Origin: Nymphaea colorata
Taxonomy: Eukaryota; Streptophyta; Magnoliopsida; Nymphaeales; Nymphaeaceae
DNA length: 64,000 nucleotides
Assembly (NCBI RefSeq): GCF_008831285.2
Contig: NC_045140.1
Location: forward strand, 21,884,370 to 21,948,369
Direction: 5' to 3'
Shown here: piece after piece, positions 1 through 13,100 of the stretch
Layout: each line of letters starts with the position of its first letter
How positions within the stretch are numbered: the first letter of the stretch is position 1
Notes under the pieces: model-generated
What the model was told of the DNA's origin: nothing
Seen by the model: only the letters and a program-made list of their open reading frames with translations
Database searches by the model: none
Position numbers and translations under genes: made by a program

Positions 1-3000
1 GGCTTCAATCCAAATTTTTCCGGCGAGACCGCCAGCGTCAGCAGCGATCTGGAAAGCGGCTCGGCTCGCTGGGAGGCTCCGAGAAGGCCCGAGATCGAGG
101 CGGTTCCGGTCGTCGAGAGGGTCCGGCCTGAGAGCTTGCGGGATGGAGTTCCTGAAATGAGGAGGCTTGCTGATCTAGCGCCGCCTCCGCCTCCGTCGAC
201 CTTAGCTGTCGTGGAGCCTCCGCCGGAACCGACGAATAAGGTTGCTCCAATCGGCGACGGCGGGGGTTCGAAGGGGCCGGAGAAGACCGAGAAGGAGGAG
301 GCGGTAGCCCTGGGGATCGACCTGCCGGAATTCGCGGCAGCCGGGATACCGGCTTATACCCGGCGGCCGCTTGTTAGGAAAACATCCTGCCTCGGTGAGT
401 CGGTTTTCCGATTGTTTTTCATCTTTTCTCATGCCTTATTTTCTTAGTTGAAATTTAAAATTTCAAAGAATTTACGAGAATGATGTTCGATCGTGGATGA
501 TATTATCCTCCACATTCAGAAATTGACGAAAAGAGCCCGCACGCTCACGCGAGCCCGATGTTTGCGGCGGATTCATCTGTCATTACAGCTGTTATTTTTT
601 TGTAATTTTATTTCTTTAGCTTGGAACTATTTTCCTGGGGAATTTTGTCTCTTTATTGCACTTTTTGTTTTAGTTGGTAAACGGGTCGGATTATGTGGGT
701 CCAGCTAAGTGGATATCCGACTGAGACTGAAGGAAACCGGAGAAGATCAGGACGGCTGACAATAACAAGTTAAAGCAGTTGGAGTCTTTGAGAGTTTGGG
801 TTGTCCTCTTCTGGAACTGCTCCGCTTTTCATTTCCCTTTATGGATTCTGACTGGATCCGACCGAGAAGCGACTTGTTGCAGAACTGACCAGCGTCCAGC
901 TCGCCCCACCTGCAAAAGTAGCCGTTGTGATCTTTCGCTGCTGGAAAATAGCGTTGTTCTTTTCCATAAGGCTATCAGATGTTCAAATTTTTCGAATAAG
1001 CGGGGAACGTTTACAAGTCAACCTGATAACTTCGGGCGTGCAAATTTCTAGAAGCAAGGCCTTTCTGGAATTTGTGAAAGTTAAAGGGCGTTTTGAGGAA
1101 ATTATTCATGAGTCACGAGTTTCGTGACTGGAAATTGTTTTCTTTGGTTGAGTAACACGGTCGCCGAATTATTTCTACCCCTTATAGATTGTTTATAATC
1201 ATGCAACAAATTGCTATGTCGCTTCTCCATGTGGGATGTATTAGCGCTCTGATGGCCTCATTTACTTGTGGATCTATATGTTATTGACCCAGCAACTTGG
1301 TACCGCTATTTGATCCTTTTCTTTAATTGGTAATTGCAGCCTCGCTTTCTTTCTACAGTTTGCAGCACTACCTCTCATTGGCAGGCTCACTTGTCTTCGT
1401 TCCTTTGGTCCTTGTCCCCGTGATGGGTGGAACAGATGTAATTCTTGTTTCCCTTTTAGTGAATAGCTCATCCTAAGGTTAGTAGCTTCAGGTGAGTGAG
1501 AAGATAAAACCATCTGTATTCTGATGATTTGCAGGAGGAAACTGCCACAGTGGTTTCGACGGTTTTGTTGGTAACTGGTATCGCCACGCTTCTCCATTCT
1601 TATCTTGGTACGCGACTCCCACTTGTTCAAGGGAGTTCTTTCGTGTATTTGGCTCCTGCTCTGGCCATTGCAAATTCTCGGGAGTTTCGAAATCTTAGTG
1701 AAAGCGTGAGCTGATTTCTTCACATGTTATCATGTTGCTGTTATTCGTTTAGTGTTTTCAAGTTCTTTCCCACGTGTTAATCCGACTATTTGTCCTTGTA
1801 TACTTCAGTGGTAGTAGCATGTTAGAGAGGGCAGTATTTTGAATTTCGTGTGTGATCGGAATCAGTAGTTAGGGCCATAGCCCGTAAGGGATTCTCTTAC
1901 AAAAAATTGTTCAAAAGATCTCCAAACTCATTAAGCTGAGATCTTTATGGATAGAGGTCTAATAGTTTGGGTGTAAAATGAGAATAATTTTTAAGAATTT
2001 TGCTTTTGACTTGAGAAATGATTTTCCTTTGGATGATAGAAACATCAAGTTAGTTATGGACCAGTATATCGCAGTGATCATGTCGGCATAAAAGAAGCAT
2101 CTTTACTTGCTGGTTCATTATCCTCCTGCCTGCGGGCAAAAGTTTCTTCACACAAGTGTATTATTACCTTACGGGAAAATTTTCAGGTTTTGTAATTTAG
2201 CTTTAGAATGTTGCAGGCTTAAATATGCCATGTTAGATGTGCAGTTACGTGTTCATTCTTTTAGATTGGAACAACTCAAGTGCCTGGATATGTATGGGGT
2301 TAGAGCCCCAGACGACAGACAAGATTTGTTCACTTATCAGTGAAATTTCGTTTTTCTGGTTGCAGAGGTTCAAGCACATCATGAAAGAACTTCAAGGGGC
2401 AATAATTGTTGGCTCGATTTTCCAATGCATCTTCGGATACAGTGGCCTGATGTCTCTCTTTCTGAGGTCTCTCAAAGTCATGTTTACTAGTTCTTTTGTA
2501 CTATCTTGCACTTTCGTATGAGCAATGTGCATGTTTGTGTGTGCGTATCAAACTGTTGGTGCTCCTAAGCTGTCTGCTTTGCTTGTGATATTTGTCTTCC
2601 CTGGCCTTCATTCCTCAAACAACCATATCTGCTTAAAAATATACTGATCCATTTCAAAAAACACTTTTTTTTTTAATGTTAAGATGTTCTTTCCTCATTA
2701 AGTTCTTGATTATTAACTTGGATCAGTTCTTAAAAGGCTGCACAGACATATACACATAGATAGTGTCCACTTAATTGAGATAACTTGCTTGAACCTGACT
2801 TATGGGCTCATGTATCAAGCATTTATAAAACCGAGGCTGGATGATATTTTTAAACGATGCCATAAACCACTAAACCTATATCTTTACAGCAACATCTGCT
2901 CCACTTGTTTATATGTGTCAGAGTTGCTGTTTACTTTGCAAACTAAAAATTTTCAATGATATCTATGTATTTTCAAGCATGGAAGAGAATATTTTCTTTC

Positions 3001-6000
3001 ATGGAAATGTATAAGCCGACTAAATGCCACACATCATGAAGCTTATTCTTTTGCAAGTAAACCTTGGTTACCTCTTTTGTTATGTGAACTCATTTGAATT
3101 TCATCTTATGCGGCTGTTGTAGTGCCATAAAAGCTTATATTGTTTAATTTCTTGAACAGTAACAAGGACTTGTTTCTGTTTTGTCTATGCTTTTTCTTCA
3201 TGCTGATGAGCAAATTAAAAGACTCATGAGTTGGGCCAAATATTTGCGTTACATTTGGACTCGCCAATTCCCTTTTGCCTTTGCCACATTTGTTGCACAA
3301 AATTTCCTATGCCAGTTGATGATATTCACGATGAGTCCTCTACTTCTAGTCTGGACCTTTGTTGTGCTGGGCTGCTGGCATTCTCCTATGGAATATCTTT
3401 AATTTCTACTTTACTAGCTACGTCAAAGACAATTCAATCAACAGTTTATAAGTTCATGCATGATTTTTCAAAGAAAACATAACATATACATATACCAGGC
3501 TCTACGAAGCTCCTTTCTTTAATCAAGTCAAATTTTTGTTTCAGAAAATTACTGAATCAAGTGCAGGCAACCCTGTCTGAGATTCTGAGTTGTTTGTTCT
3601 CATTATGTGTTTCTGCATACTCTCTGGATACAGGTGCTGAAACAAGTCTCTCATGCGCATTTTTTTGTCTGGAAACTGTGATTACTTGTAATTTAATGCT
3701 CATCTCATGTAGATAAGATTGTTTTGTACTTTTGTGAGTTTGAGCGATATTCAATGCACTTAATCTGTGTGAGCTCCATGTTAAGCAATAAATTATGGAT
3801 TGGTGAGTAATTTTTGTGTGTTGCAGATTTATAAACCCAGTGACAATTGCGCCAACTGTTGCTGCAGTAGGTTTAGCATTTTTTGGTTATGCTTTCCCTC
3901 AAGCTGGAACCTGCATTGAGCTCAGCATTCCACAGCTTGTGTTGATTATTGTTTTCACTCTGGTAATTTCTTCAACGTTTCCAGTTCACTTGTATATCTA
4001 CTTACTGTGCTTCATGTAGTCAAAGCTTACAACTGATAATTTTTTCGTTGTCTACAGTACCTTCGGAGGGTCTCCATATATGGGCACCGGATTTTCCAAG
4101 TTTATGCGGTACATACACCTTTTTGCTTGCTTAGGTTGCTGTTCAGTTGATCAAGTTATAGATTCTCATCTAAGTATTACTGATTTGCATTATTGACATG
4201 TTCAATTTCTCCAGGTTCCTCTTGGTGTTGCAATCACATGGGTATATGCATCCCTTTTGACTGCTAGTGGGGCTTACAACTTTAAGGGGTGTGATCCTAA
4301 TATTCCAACTTCCAACATCTTATATGAAGCATGTAGAAAGCATGCAATCATTATGAAGCACTGCAGAACTGACGTTTCAGATGCATGGAGAACATCTGCT
4401 TGGTTTAGGATTCCATATCCTTTCCAATGGGGACTCCCAACCTTTCGTTTGAGGACTTGCATGATAATGGTTGTTGTGTCAGTAATTGCATCCGTTGACT
4501 CGGTAAGTGGCTCGAGTCCAAACCCAGGTACATCTGCTTCTTGCGGCAGCAGTAGCACTGTCTATTAACATTTCACGACCATCTCACAATTGGACTTCAT
4601 GAATACTTTGAGATCCCCCAGAGTGTTTGATTTTTAGTTCAAGTCAAATAATAGTAACAGTGAGGTGGCAATTTGGCTCATTTTAATTACTTGGAGAATG
4701 GAAAAGTTGAGTAAATGCAAAAAGGTTTTAGGCTTTTAGCTATATGCATCTGTAGTTTTGGTACGATCGCTGACAGTCAGGTTAATGAAATGTAGGCTAT
4801 GCTATGTCTATCTTACATATCTAGTCATCCAGTCGAGTGAATAAAAAATAACATAGTTACAAAATTGAAGCTCATATTTTCTAGTATAAAGTGATGGGTT
4901 TGTTCTTACTTGGTTGGTTGTTCATCAAGAAATTCAAAGAACTGAAAAAAGGGTAGATAACCAGATTATCTTTTTCAGAGTAGGTTGAACCAAGTTTTCC
5001 TTCCCTTCAGAAAACCAAGTGTAGACAAAGTTACATTACCTTCAGCAACAATCAGACGAGTCCCTTTAATGTATGCAATATTGCCTTTCTGATGGGCCTG
5101 CAAACATTACACTTGGGGCGTACAAAGAGCTCATTCCATCTCACAAGTTAGGTTCAGCCATCCAAGTGCGCTTTTTTTCTCTCTTAATGTAAATGTGCTA
5201 CCTCTAGTTCATTCATTTTCTGGCTCATTTCCTGTTCCATACAACCATATATGAAGGTGTACACTCACCCACCTTATTTTTCTTATGATTTACCATTGGT
5301 ACAACCTACCTGAAGAATGCAACGTTTATATTGTCTAGAGAAACAAACCTGTACTTTGTTCTTTTACGTAAGCTTGCTTTTGTTTGGACAAGCTAAGAGT
5401 TATGATGCTTTGTATCAAATATACTTGGTCAGAACCATCTCATCAATAGCATTGTTTGAGTCCAACAAAGGAAGAGACTGCTTATTGCTCTTTCAAAGTA
5501 ACAAATAGATATGCTTTGTAGTGGTTTTGTTGCAACTCACTGTGTTAACCATCCTCAGGTTGGATCCTATCATGCTTCCTCTTTACTGATCAATTCAAGT
5601 GCCCCAACACCTGGAATTGTGGGTAGAGGTATTGGTCTAGAAGGATGCACAAGCATCCTTGCCGGCATGTGGGGGACAGGAACTGGGTCCACAACATTGA
5701 CGGAGAACGTTCACACCATAGGAATAACTAAAATGGGAAGTCGAAAAGCTGTAGAGGTGGGGGCCGTGGTCCTGATTGTTTGCTCCTTCATGGGTAAGAT
5801 AAAATTTAAATATTTTTGTCTTTTTCATTTGTTTTCAGGTCATTATTACCGTCAACGTACACTATTTTTCAGTACTTTGGATAAAAAGCAGATTCAAAAT
5901 GGTTTAGAAAATTATGGGTGCTTGCATCTGCCCTATGTAACTGAAATCAGTTAATCCATAATCCACAGGAAAAGTAGGTGCAGTCATTGCTTCAATCCCA

Positions 6001-6575
6001 CTGGCCATGGCAGCTTCAGTTCTATGTTTTATGTGGGCTATGGTTGTTGCACTTGGTTTATCAACTCTGCGGTACACCGACGGCGGAAGCTCCCGCAATG
6101 TATTAATAGTGGGACTCTCTTTGTTCTTATCTGTGTCTGTCCCAGCATATTTTCAGCAGTATGGTGCCACCATCAACCTCATACTTCCGAGCTACATATC
6201 TCCCTATGTTGCCCTATCTGATGGGCCGATCCATACAGGGAACAAGGACGTAAGTAGCATCACTGTCATAAGCTGCATGATCCTTCGGAATTTTTTTTGG
6301 ACGGGATATTTAACTTGTATATATATATATTTGTCCTTTGGACATCTGTGCAGTTTGACTTTGCAGTAAACGGCCTCCTGTCACTTCACATGGTAGTTGC
6401 TTTTCTGGTTGCGTTCATTCTAGACAACACTGTTCCTGGCAGCAAGCAAGAAAGAGGAGTTTACATTTGGTCTAGAGCATCGGAGGTGGCTAATGATCCC
6501 AATTTTGTCTCTGAATACGCATTGCCATCTAAAATTGCTCGTTGCTTTCGTTGGGTGAAATGGGTTGGCGCGTGA
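1..6575 (+). CDS. NAT12: Nucleobase-ascorbate transporter, NAT11/NAT12 type (5' partial)
   Basis: Multi-pass membrane permease of the NAT/NCS2 family, which carries nucleobases or ascorbate with cations; the substrate of the NAT11/12 branch is not settled. Coding exons: <1-394, 1340-1437, 1535-1705, 2366-2466, 3827-3962, 4058-4108, 4215-4502, 5559-5793, 5969-6249 and 6354-6575. They join in one frame to 658 visible residues. The first exon is open to the window edge and gives a long acidic, proline-rich hydrophilic N-terminus, which marks the NAT11/12 subfamily; roughly 50 residues are probably missing. The QHYL motif of the first membrane helix is in exon 2. QGSSFVYLAP is in exon 3. The NAT signature region (TENVHTIGITK) is in exon 8; it has His where many family members have Gly. 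All introns are GT-AG. The downstream gene is convergent, 577 bp away. NAT11 versus NAT12 cannot be decided here. Confidence 0.9.
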
Positions 6576-7152
6576 ATCAGCAGTCTATCTAATGGTCTGC
6601 TACTAGTGCAGACCAATACCAGTAAAAGATCCTTTGTAATCGATTGCATTTTTCTGCTAAGTCAGCACGGTTGATGGTGTTGCATGGGAAAGGGTATTCC
6701 TTTCAGTCTTGTAATTTTCCCCCACTTGTTTATACCGGGAGAAAGAATTGAATAGAGAATAGAATGGAAATTTACTTGCCTTTTCTGTGTATATTTCTCA
6801 AAAGAAGAAAACATCAGGATGAATGATTACTATTCATCTCATGACTATGTTAAAAATCAGCATCAGCAAGAATAATATGAAACCCTCTAAACTACTCCTT
6901 TACATGTACCCATAACACGCTTATTCTGGTGCAACCATTATTTTATCCAGGACAGTATACTCACAAATTACAATTGGTGATACTTCAATAACACCCAGGA
7001 GGGCTTGCTTTCTTTGTCATGAAGAAACACGAACCCCTCCTGAGTAATTTAATGGGGGCAACTCACAAGACGCCTCTCCTTGTGCCACTGTACGCACACA
7101 GGGAAACCGGCCAACAAGTTCAAACAGAGATCACCTTCAACTGAGGGGCGCA
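6576..7152. other. Convergent intergenic spacer (3' UTRs)
   Basis: The spacer between two converging stop codons (6575 on +, 7153 on -) is AT-rich and shows no coding potential. It most likely holds both 3' UTRs. I see no repeat or RNA gene. Confidence 0.6.
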
Positions 7153-10100
7153 TCACCAAACATCTCGCAAGTATCTTCCCTCTGTCTGTAGTTTTTTAAC
7201 TGCTGCCTCGGCTTTTGTTGAATCCAATTGTCCCTAACAAAATTACATAAGTTATCGTTACGCTAGCCTTCAGACATGATTGATGAGCAACTCAATCAAT
7301 AAAGAGATGTCCTCAGACAAACAAAAACTCAACATTTACAAATTATACCTGCTCCTGGGCGATGGTGTGTAAAGTACGATGGACGTCTCTTGCCATTCCT
7401 TTGGCATCACCACAAACATAGATATAACCATTTTCAGATATCACATCCCAGAGATATGCTGCCTGCACCATATATTTGAGATGATTTAAGAATTTCCATA
7501 AAAGAAATAAAATAGGTCCAGAAAGGCAAAAACATCTGCACGAGAAACTACCTTCTCCATCATCTTATGTTGAACATATTCCTTCTGTGGTCCTTCACGG
7601 GAGAAGGCAACAACCAGCTCCGTCAGCACTCCTTGATCAACAAAGTTCTTCAATTCATCCTCATAAATGAAATCCTACAGCAAAATGATTGCAATTTGGC
7701 AAAAGTTACGAATTTTCTTCCCCTTTTAAAAGACAAAACCATTGACACTGATGAGAAAAACAGTAAGCTGTAAAATTTATTAACCTGCAGAGTAAATGAA
7801 GACAATTAAGAGAAAACGTGCCATCTTAGAGATACATAATCATACAATTGTTAAAAGAAATTACTTATTTTGCCCCAACTACGGGATCTACAGTGGCAAC
7901 ACATGGACCCCCAAAACAACAGATTCAAAAGTCAACCAATGAGAGTTTTCTTTCTCAAAAGCAACAAAAATAATCTTTTGAAATGTATAAAGGAAAACGA
8001 CAAAGATTACTTTTGGTTGAAGAGCACATTGTTTTAGCCAAATAACTACATCGTCCATTGAAATAGTTTCATAAAAACAGTTGAGCTTCTTGTTCTCAGG
8101 ACCCACCAAAGAAAAACAAGTATTTTTCATTGAGTAACCATCTTGTGCACAAGATGTTACCATGGATTACCATCTGGAAGAAGTGTCAGCAGCAAAACAT
8201 TAAAGCAAATCTTCAATATGAAGGCATTTAGTAAAAGTAAAGAAGGTTAAATGTGGATCCTATAAACCATCTACTAAAACACTGTAGAATCACATTGTCT
8301 ATCCCAATGTCTTACATGTTCAGATTTCATGATACACAGAACAAAGTGAACATACCATCTTGCGATTTCTGCACCCAAAGAAAAGAACAGCAGTACCAAG
8401 TTCAACTCCCTCTTCTTTCAGCGCCAACCTTTCCTATTAGAATGGCAACAAGACGGAATTAGTCAATCACAAAAAAGGGAAGAAAAGAAAATCAAAGGAC
8501 AAGAGGACAAGAACAGGTAAGCATTATCTACTAACCTGCAGAAATCCTCTGAAAGGTGCCAAACCAGTACCAGGACCAATCATAACAATTGGAGTTGATG
8601 AGTTCACTGGAAGCTTAAAGTTTGACTGTCTTACAAAAATTGGAGCCCAACTACAATCATGACTCTTCTCTAGGGGCGCTGCACGCTGTCATCATTATTT
8701 TATGTCAGAAGCATGGAGTTATTTCTCAACCAGTGTTCAAATAATCACGCTGGCAATTTTTTTTTTCCCGTTTTGGAGAAGAAGAGAGCAAGAGATTAAT
8801 AACAAGGGTAAGACGGTTTTAAATAAAAAAAGTCTGTAACAGAAAAAGGAAAGTAAAACATAAAGAGGAATATGTAAAATAACAATTTTGTTCCCCAAAA
8901 TTGCACAATGTTTGTTATATGTATTGGTGATGTTTTCACATGCAATACTTTCAGAATATTGGAAATACCGGTGACCACGGTGCCTCAACTAACAGTATCA
9001 TGGCTCAACAGCCATCCATGATAACTTTCAATATCGGAAATACTAGTACCATAGTGCAAAGTGCACCTCAAACTTACATATGCATACATGTGGTCACAAA
9101 CACATCATGCCTGCACAGGATCATACCTTCATCCACGTTGAGCAAACACCCATATGAATCCTTCCTGTTGGACTTGGTCCATATACTACTGCACATGTGA
9201 CATGAATTCTTGAGGGTGCAAATCTGCACAATCACAGCATGTGGATAGTGAATCTATACAAGTGATATATCTTGAGATGATTGTGATTTGCATAGCTTCT
9301 TACCTGGGAGATGATGAAATTGAATAATATCTGGGTTGTAGACGAGGGGCTACTGCTGCAAAGAAAACACCAAGAGGAGGTCTGGCAGATGGAAATTCAG
9401 CCATTACTTCCAAAAGACTCCTTTGGTTGCCAACTACCCACTGTGAGTACTCGTCCTGAAGAAAAAGAGAGAAAGATTCTTTAATAAGAAAAAAAAACTA
9501 AGAAAAAAGAAGGACAATATAGTTAAGCAAGAAATGTCCCAAAGTAATCTAATATATGCAACAAAAAGCAATACAATTATTACAATAAGCTCCCACCTTT
9601 CCTGCAGGTGATGACAAGAACCTTAGTCGATCAGCTTCATTTGGATCAGATGCATGGGCAGCCAAAGCAACAAGAGCAGCCTGTTTAGGACAACTGAATT
9701 AAATATCACTAGCACAATTAAATTGGTGAAAGTAATGCACTTATTTTTAAATGCATCACACCTTTCTTGGTGGATTCAAGAGATCTGCATAACAGGCAAG
9801 TGCTGTTCTTAAAGTGCACGGGCCTGGAAATGGAGGTGGCACTGAGCATCCAAGTGCTGTACCATCTTCATTGTCTGCATGGATTGAAAATACCAAATCC
9901 AATGGCTGTCCTAACAAAACTCCTGCTTCTTCAATTGTTTCAATGCAATTCTCAGCATAGACACCAACATGATCTCCAGTCTCATACCTGAAGAATTTTA
10001 TACACATTTCATTAGCCTTACCATATCAGAAACCCAAAGAAGGCTATGCAATGGCACCAAATGCAGCAGAGACAGAAATATGGATTAAAGAAAAAAAACG

Positions 10101-13100
10101 GATATGAAATAGATTGAAGCTAGGTAGAGAGACAGTACAAAGAATACACCAAATTTTTTATCAACTTCATTCAGATCCCTCTCTTCTTTGAGATAAAATC
10201 CTGGTTACTTTTCTCCTCAAAGTCATGCACAAAAAGTCCTTACTATCTGTCGTTCCTTGAGGTCAAAAGTATAAGTCAGAGAACAAACTGATGTTTTAAT
10301 TCTAGAGGTTACAAGGTACTCAGTCTCAAATATCAGTATGGTTCTGAAAATACCGTGCACTCTTATCAACACTATGCTAGTGGCATCCTACTGACAGTCA
10401 AATGCACATTTCAGGAAAACCTGTTGCAAAAACTAATACCCCTATACACCCAGTCAGTTCACCGATTCACCAAACAACTAATATTCATAATACAGGTAGA
10501 ATAGGTTGTTCAATTTTTTATGCTTTTGCAGTAGCTTCTGCAAATGCAGAAAGATGAGAGCAACTCCAAAGTTCTTTCAGATAAAACCAACTTTCAGAAA
10601 CATACAAGTTTAAAAATCTTTTCACAAAAAAATGCACACATGCTAACTACTATAAAATGGACAGGACATGAAAATTAAAAGTAATTGGAAAATCCTGCAG
10701 GAGGAAAGACACCTACACCACACAAAATGATACAGTTCCAATTATCCTGTTAAATATTTAAATGAAGAAAAAATAGGCAGTGCTAAAAGTAGTACTTACA
10801 TAAGGCCCGTTCCTCCAATATCAAACTCCAAATGTATGCAGGATCGGTCAGAAGCAGGCATGTGAAGCTCTCTTTGAACAGCCACATTGCACCTTTTTTT
10901 AATAGAAAAGAATGCCACTGTCAACAATGTGGAGGAAACAGAAAAGAAGGGCAGTGAATCTACACCAACATAGGAAGCATAGCTCCAAGCTACCTGCATG
11001 GGTGGTGGATGTCGAACAAAGCATTTCCATTGGCCACAGTTAAAAATCTGTCCTCCAACACTGCAGCTTTTGAGTCATGAACTACAAGCCTGTATTCTGG
11101 AACAGCAGCAGTATAAGAAGCAACTGGAGCATCATCTTCATCACGAAGCAACTGATCCAATTCAGGCCATAATAGCTCTTTCCTAAAATAAGAAACCCGA
11201 GTAGTTTACCATTGTGCATGATTTGAGAAATCTAGACAACAGAGTGGGATTTCCATCTTCCCAAGGCAGGAAAGCAGTTTCAGCAAAAAAATTAGTGAAT
11301 CACAAGAAAAATAGCATAAGCATGTAATGGTGTACCATGCACCAAAATCATCCTCAATACATTGATCATCATCACCAAGTCCAACTGCGACCAGACGCTT
11401 CGCACCTATTTTCAATGTTAGGAATCATATTAAAACTCTACCATAGAATACCCAAGCTATTGGAATTGAATTTTCTTCAACCGAACAATACATCTTCCAA
11501 ACAGGGGAACAAAGAAAAAATACTCATGATAAAGCACCAAATTACAATGGTCCTCTGAAGTTTCTTGGGACTATTGATAATGCATCATTCGTATAAGTAG
11601 ACCACGTGTACCCAAGTACATATAAATTCTATGTTGTATATTGAACATATAATTACAGATACAGCAATATATAACAGCATGTATATAGTTGCAGTCACGA
11701 AAGTGGAACAAAGAAAACGGAAGTTGTAATGTTAGTAGAATGGAAGGACTTAAATCATTGGCCAATGAAAAGAAGCAAGGAAAAAATGACATGAAAGATG
11801 AAGATGAAGATGATGCAGGGAGAAGGTAAAGGAGAGGAGCAGTTGACTAAAAAAAGAAGTCGAAGAGGAGTCGGTCGGTGAAAAAAGGTACCAAAAATGG
11901 ACAAAAGAGGAGTCGGTCAGTGCTGACCGTGCCCAAAAAAGGTCAAATACGACCCTGGGTACGTTGACCGTACCCGACACCCCCAAGCACCGGGTCCGTG
12001 CCATGTCGGAGGCGCACCCGTGTCCAGGCGAGTTGACACTGACACTTCAGGTGCACAGGCTCACCTGTGTATCAAAGCTTACAACAATGTCTATTCTTCT
12101 CAAGTATTTGCAATTGCAAATGTCTCACATACTATAGTGACTGTCTGTCACCTTACTTCTTAAAATTTGCAACTTTTTGTTTCTTTTGGTAAGGTGTACA
12201 GGACTGGTGGCTAGAGATAAGCAGAGGCAAGCCCACCATTAAGAAAAAAAAGTTGTGGACATTTATGTCTCATTTTCGATGGTTCCACAACATCATTCTT
12301 GAGAAACCAACTGGTTATCCAAAAGATTAACATCAGTATGATCGGAAACAACTAACTTTTTGTTTAATAATGTAAAATAAAACTGTGCCCTTTGTTCAAA
12401 TTAGGTAGAGAGAGAGAGAAAAAAAACACACATAGAAGAAGCAAAACTTGAAATTATCAAACCAAAAACCACTTGGAATACAAAGTAACGATATGAAGTG
12501 GAAAAGCATCAAGCACATGCTCAAAACAGCTCACCTTGTTCATTAAGCTTCTCATCTACAACCTTGGCAACCTGGTTTTGAAAAGTTGAAAAAATAAGTA
12601 CCAAATCATGGAATTGACAAGAACATAAGCACCTTTCAGATATACCTTATTAAAATGCTCATACTGCCTGTTGCCCAAACCAAAAACAGCATAAGAAAGG
12701 TGCTCAAGCCATTTATCAGTTTCTTCCTTTCCCTGTCAAAATAAATACAGAGTTTCCAACTTTACAATTAACCTCACAGGAAGCTTTGACGAGAAACCAT
12801 AATTGGCTAGCTAGCATCAACATCACCTCTGTAAACCATTTATAAAATCTTGCAGCATTATCAGTTGGTTCACCATCTCCATAACTACAGAAAATGAAAG
12901 GAATAATAAGTGAAGCTTCCTTGATCATCTACTTATAATTGACCTGAACAACATGACACAATAATTATCTGTGTTACGTGGCTAATGTCAAAATGACTAA
13001 TGTTTCTTTCTTCAGTTTGTCTTCATATTCTTCATCATCTGCAGCATAGTCATCCTGAAAAACTCCAATCATCTTGTATTTGTCAAAACAGGGAAATTCA

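Noticed and set aside
7888-8163. 91-codon open frame inside a CPR intron
   Set aside because: It sits between two well-defined exons (8356 and 7674) and is not part of the reductase; there is no family match.
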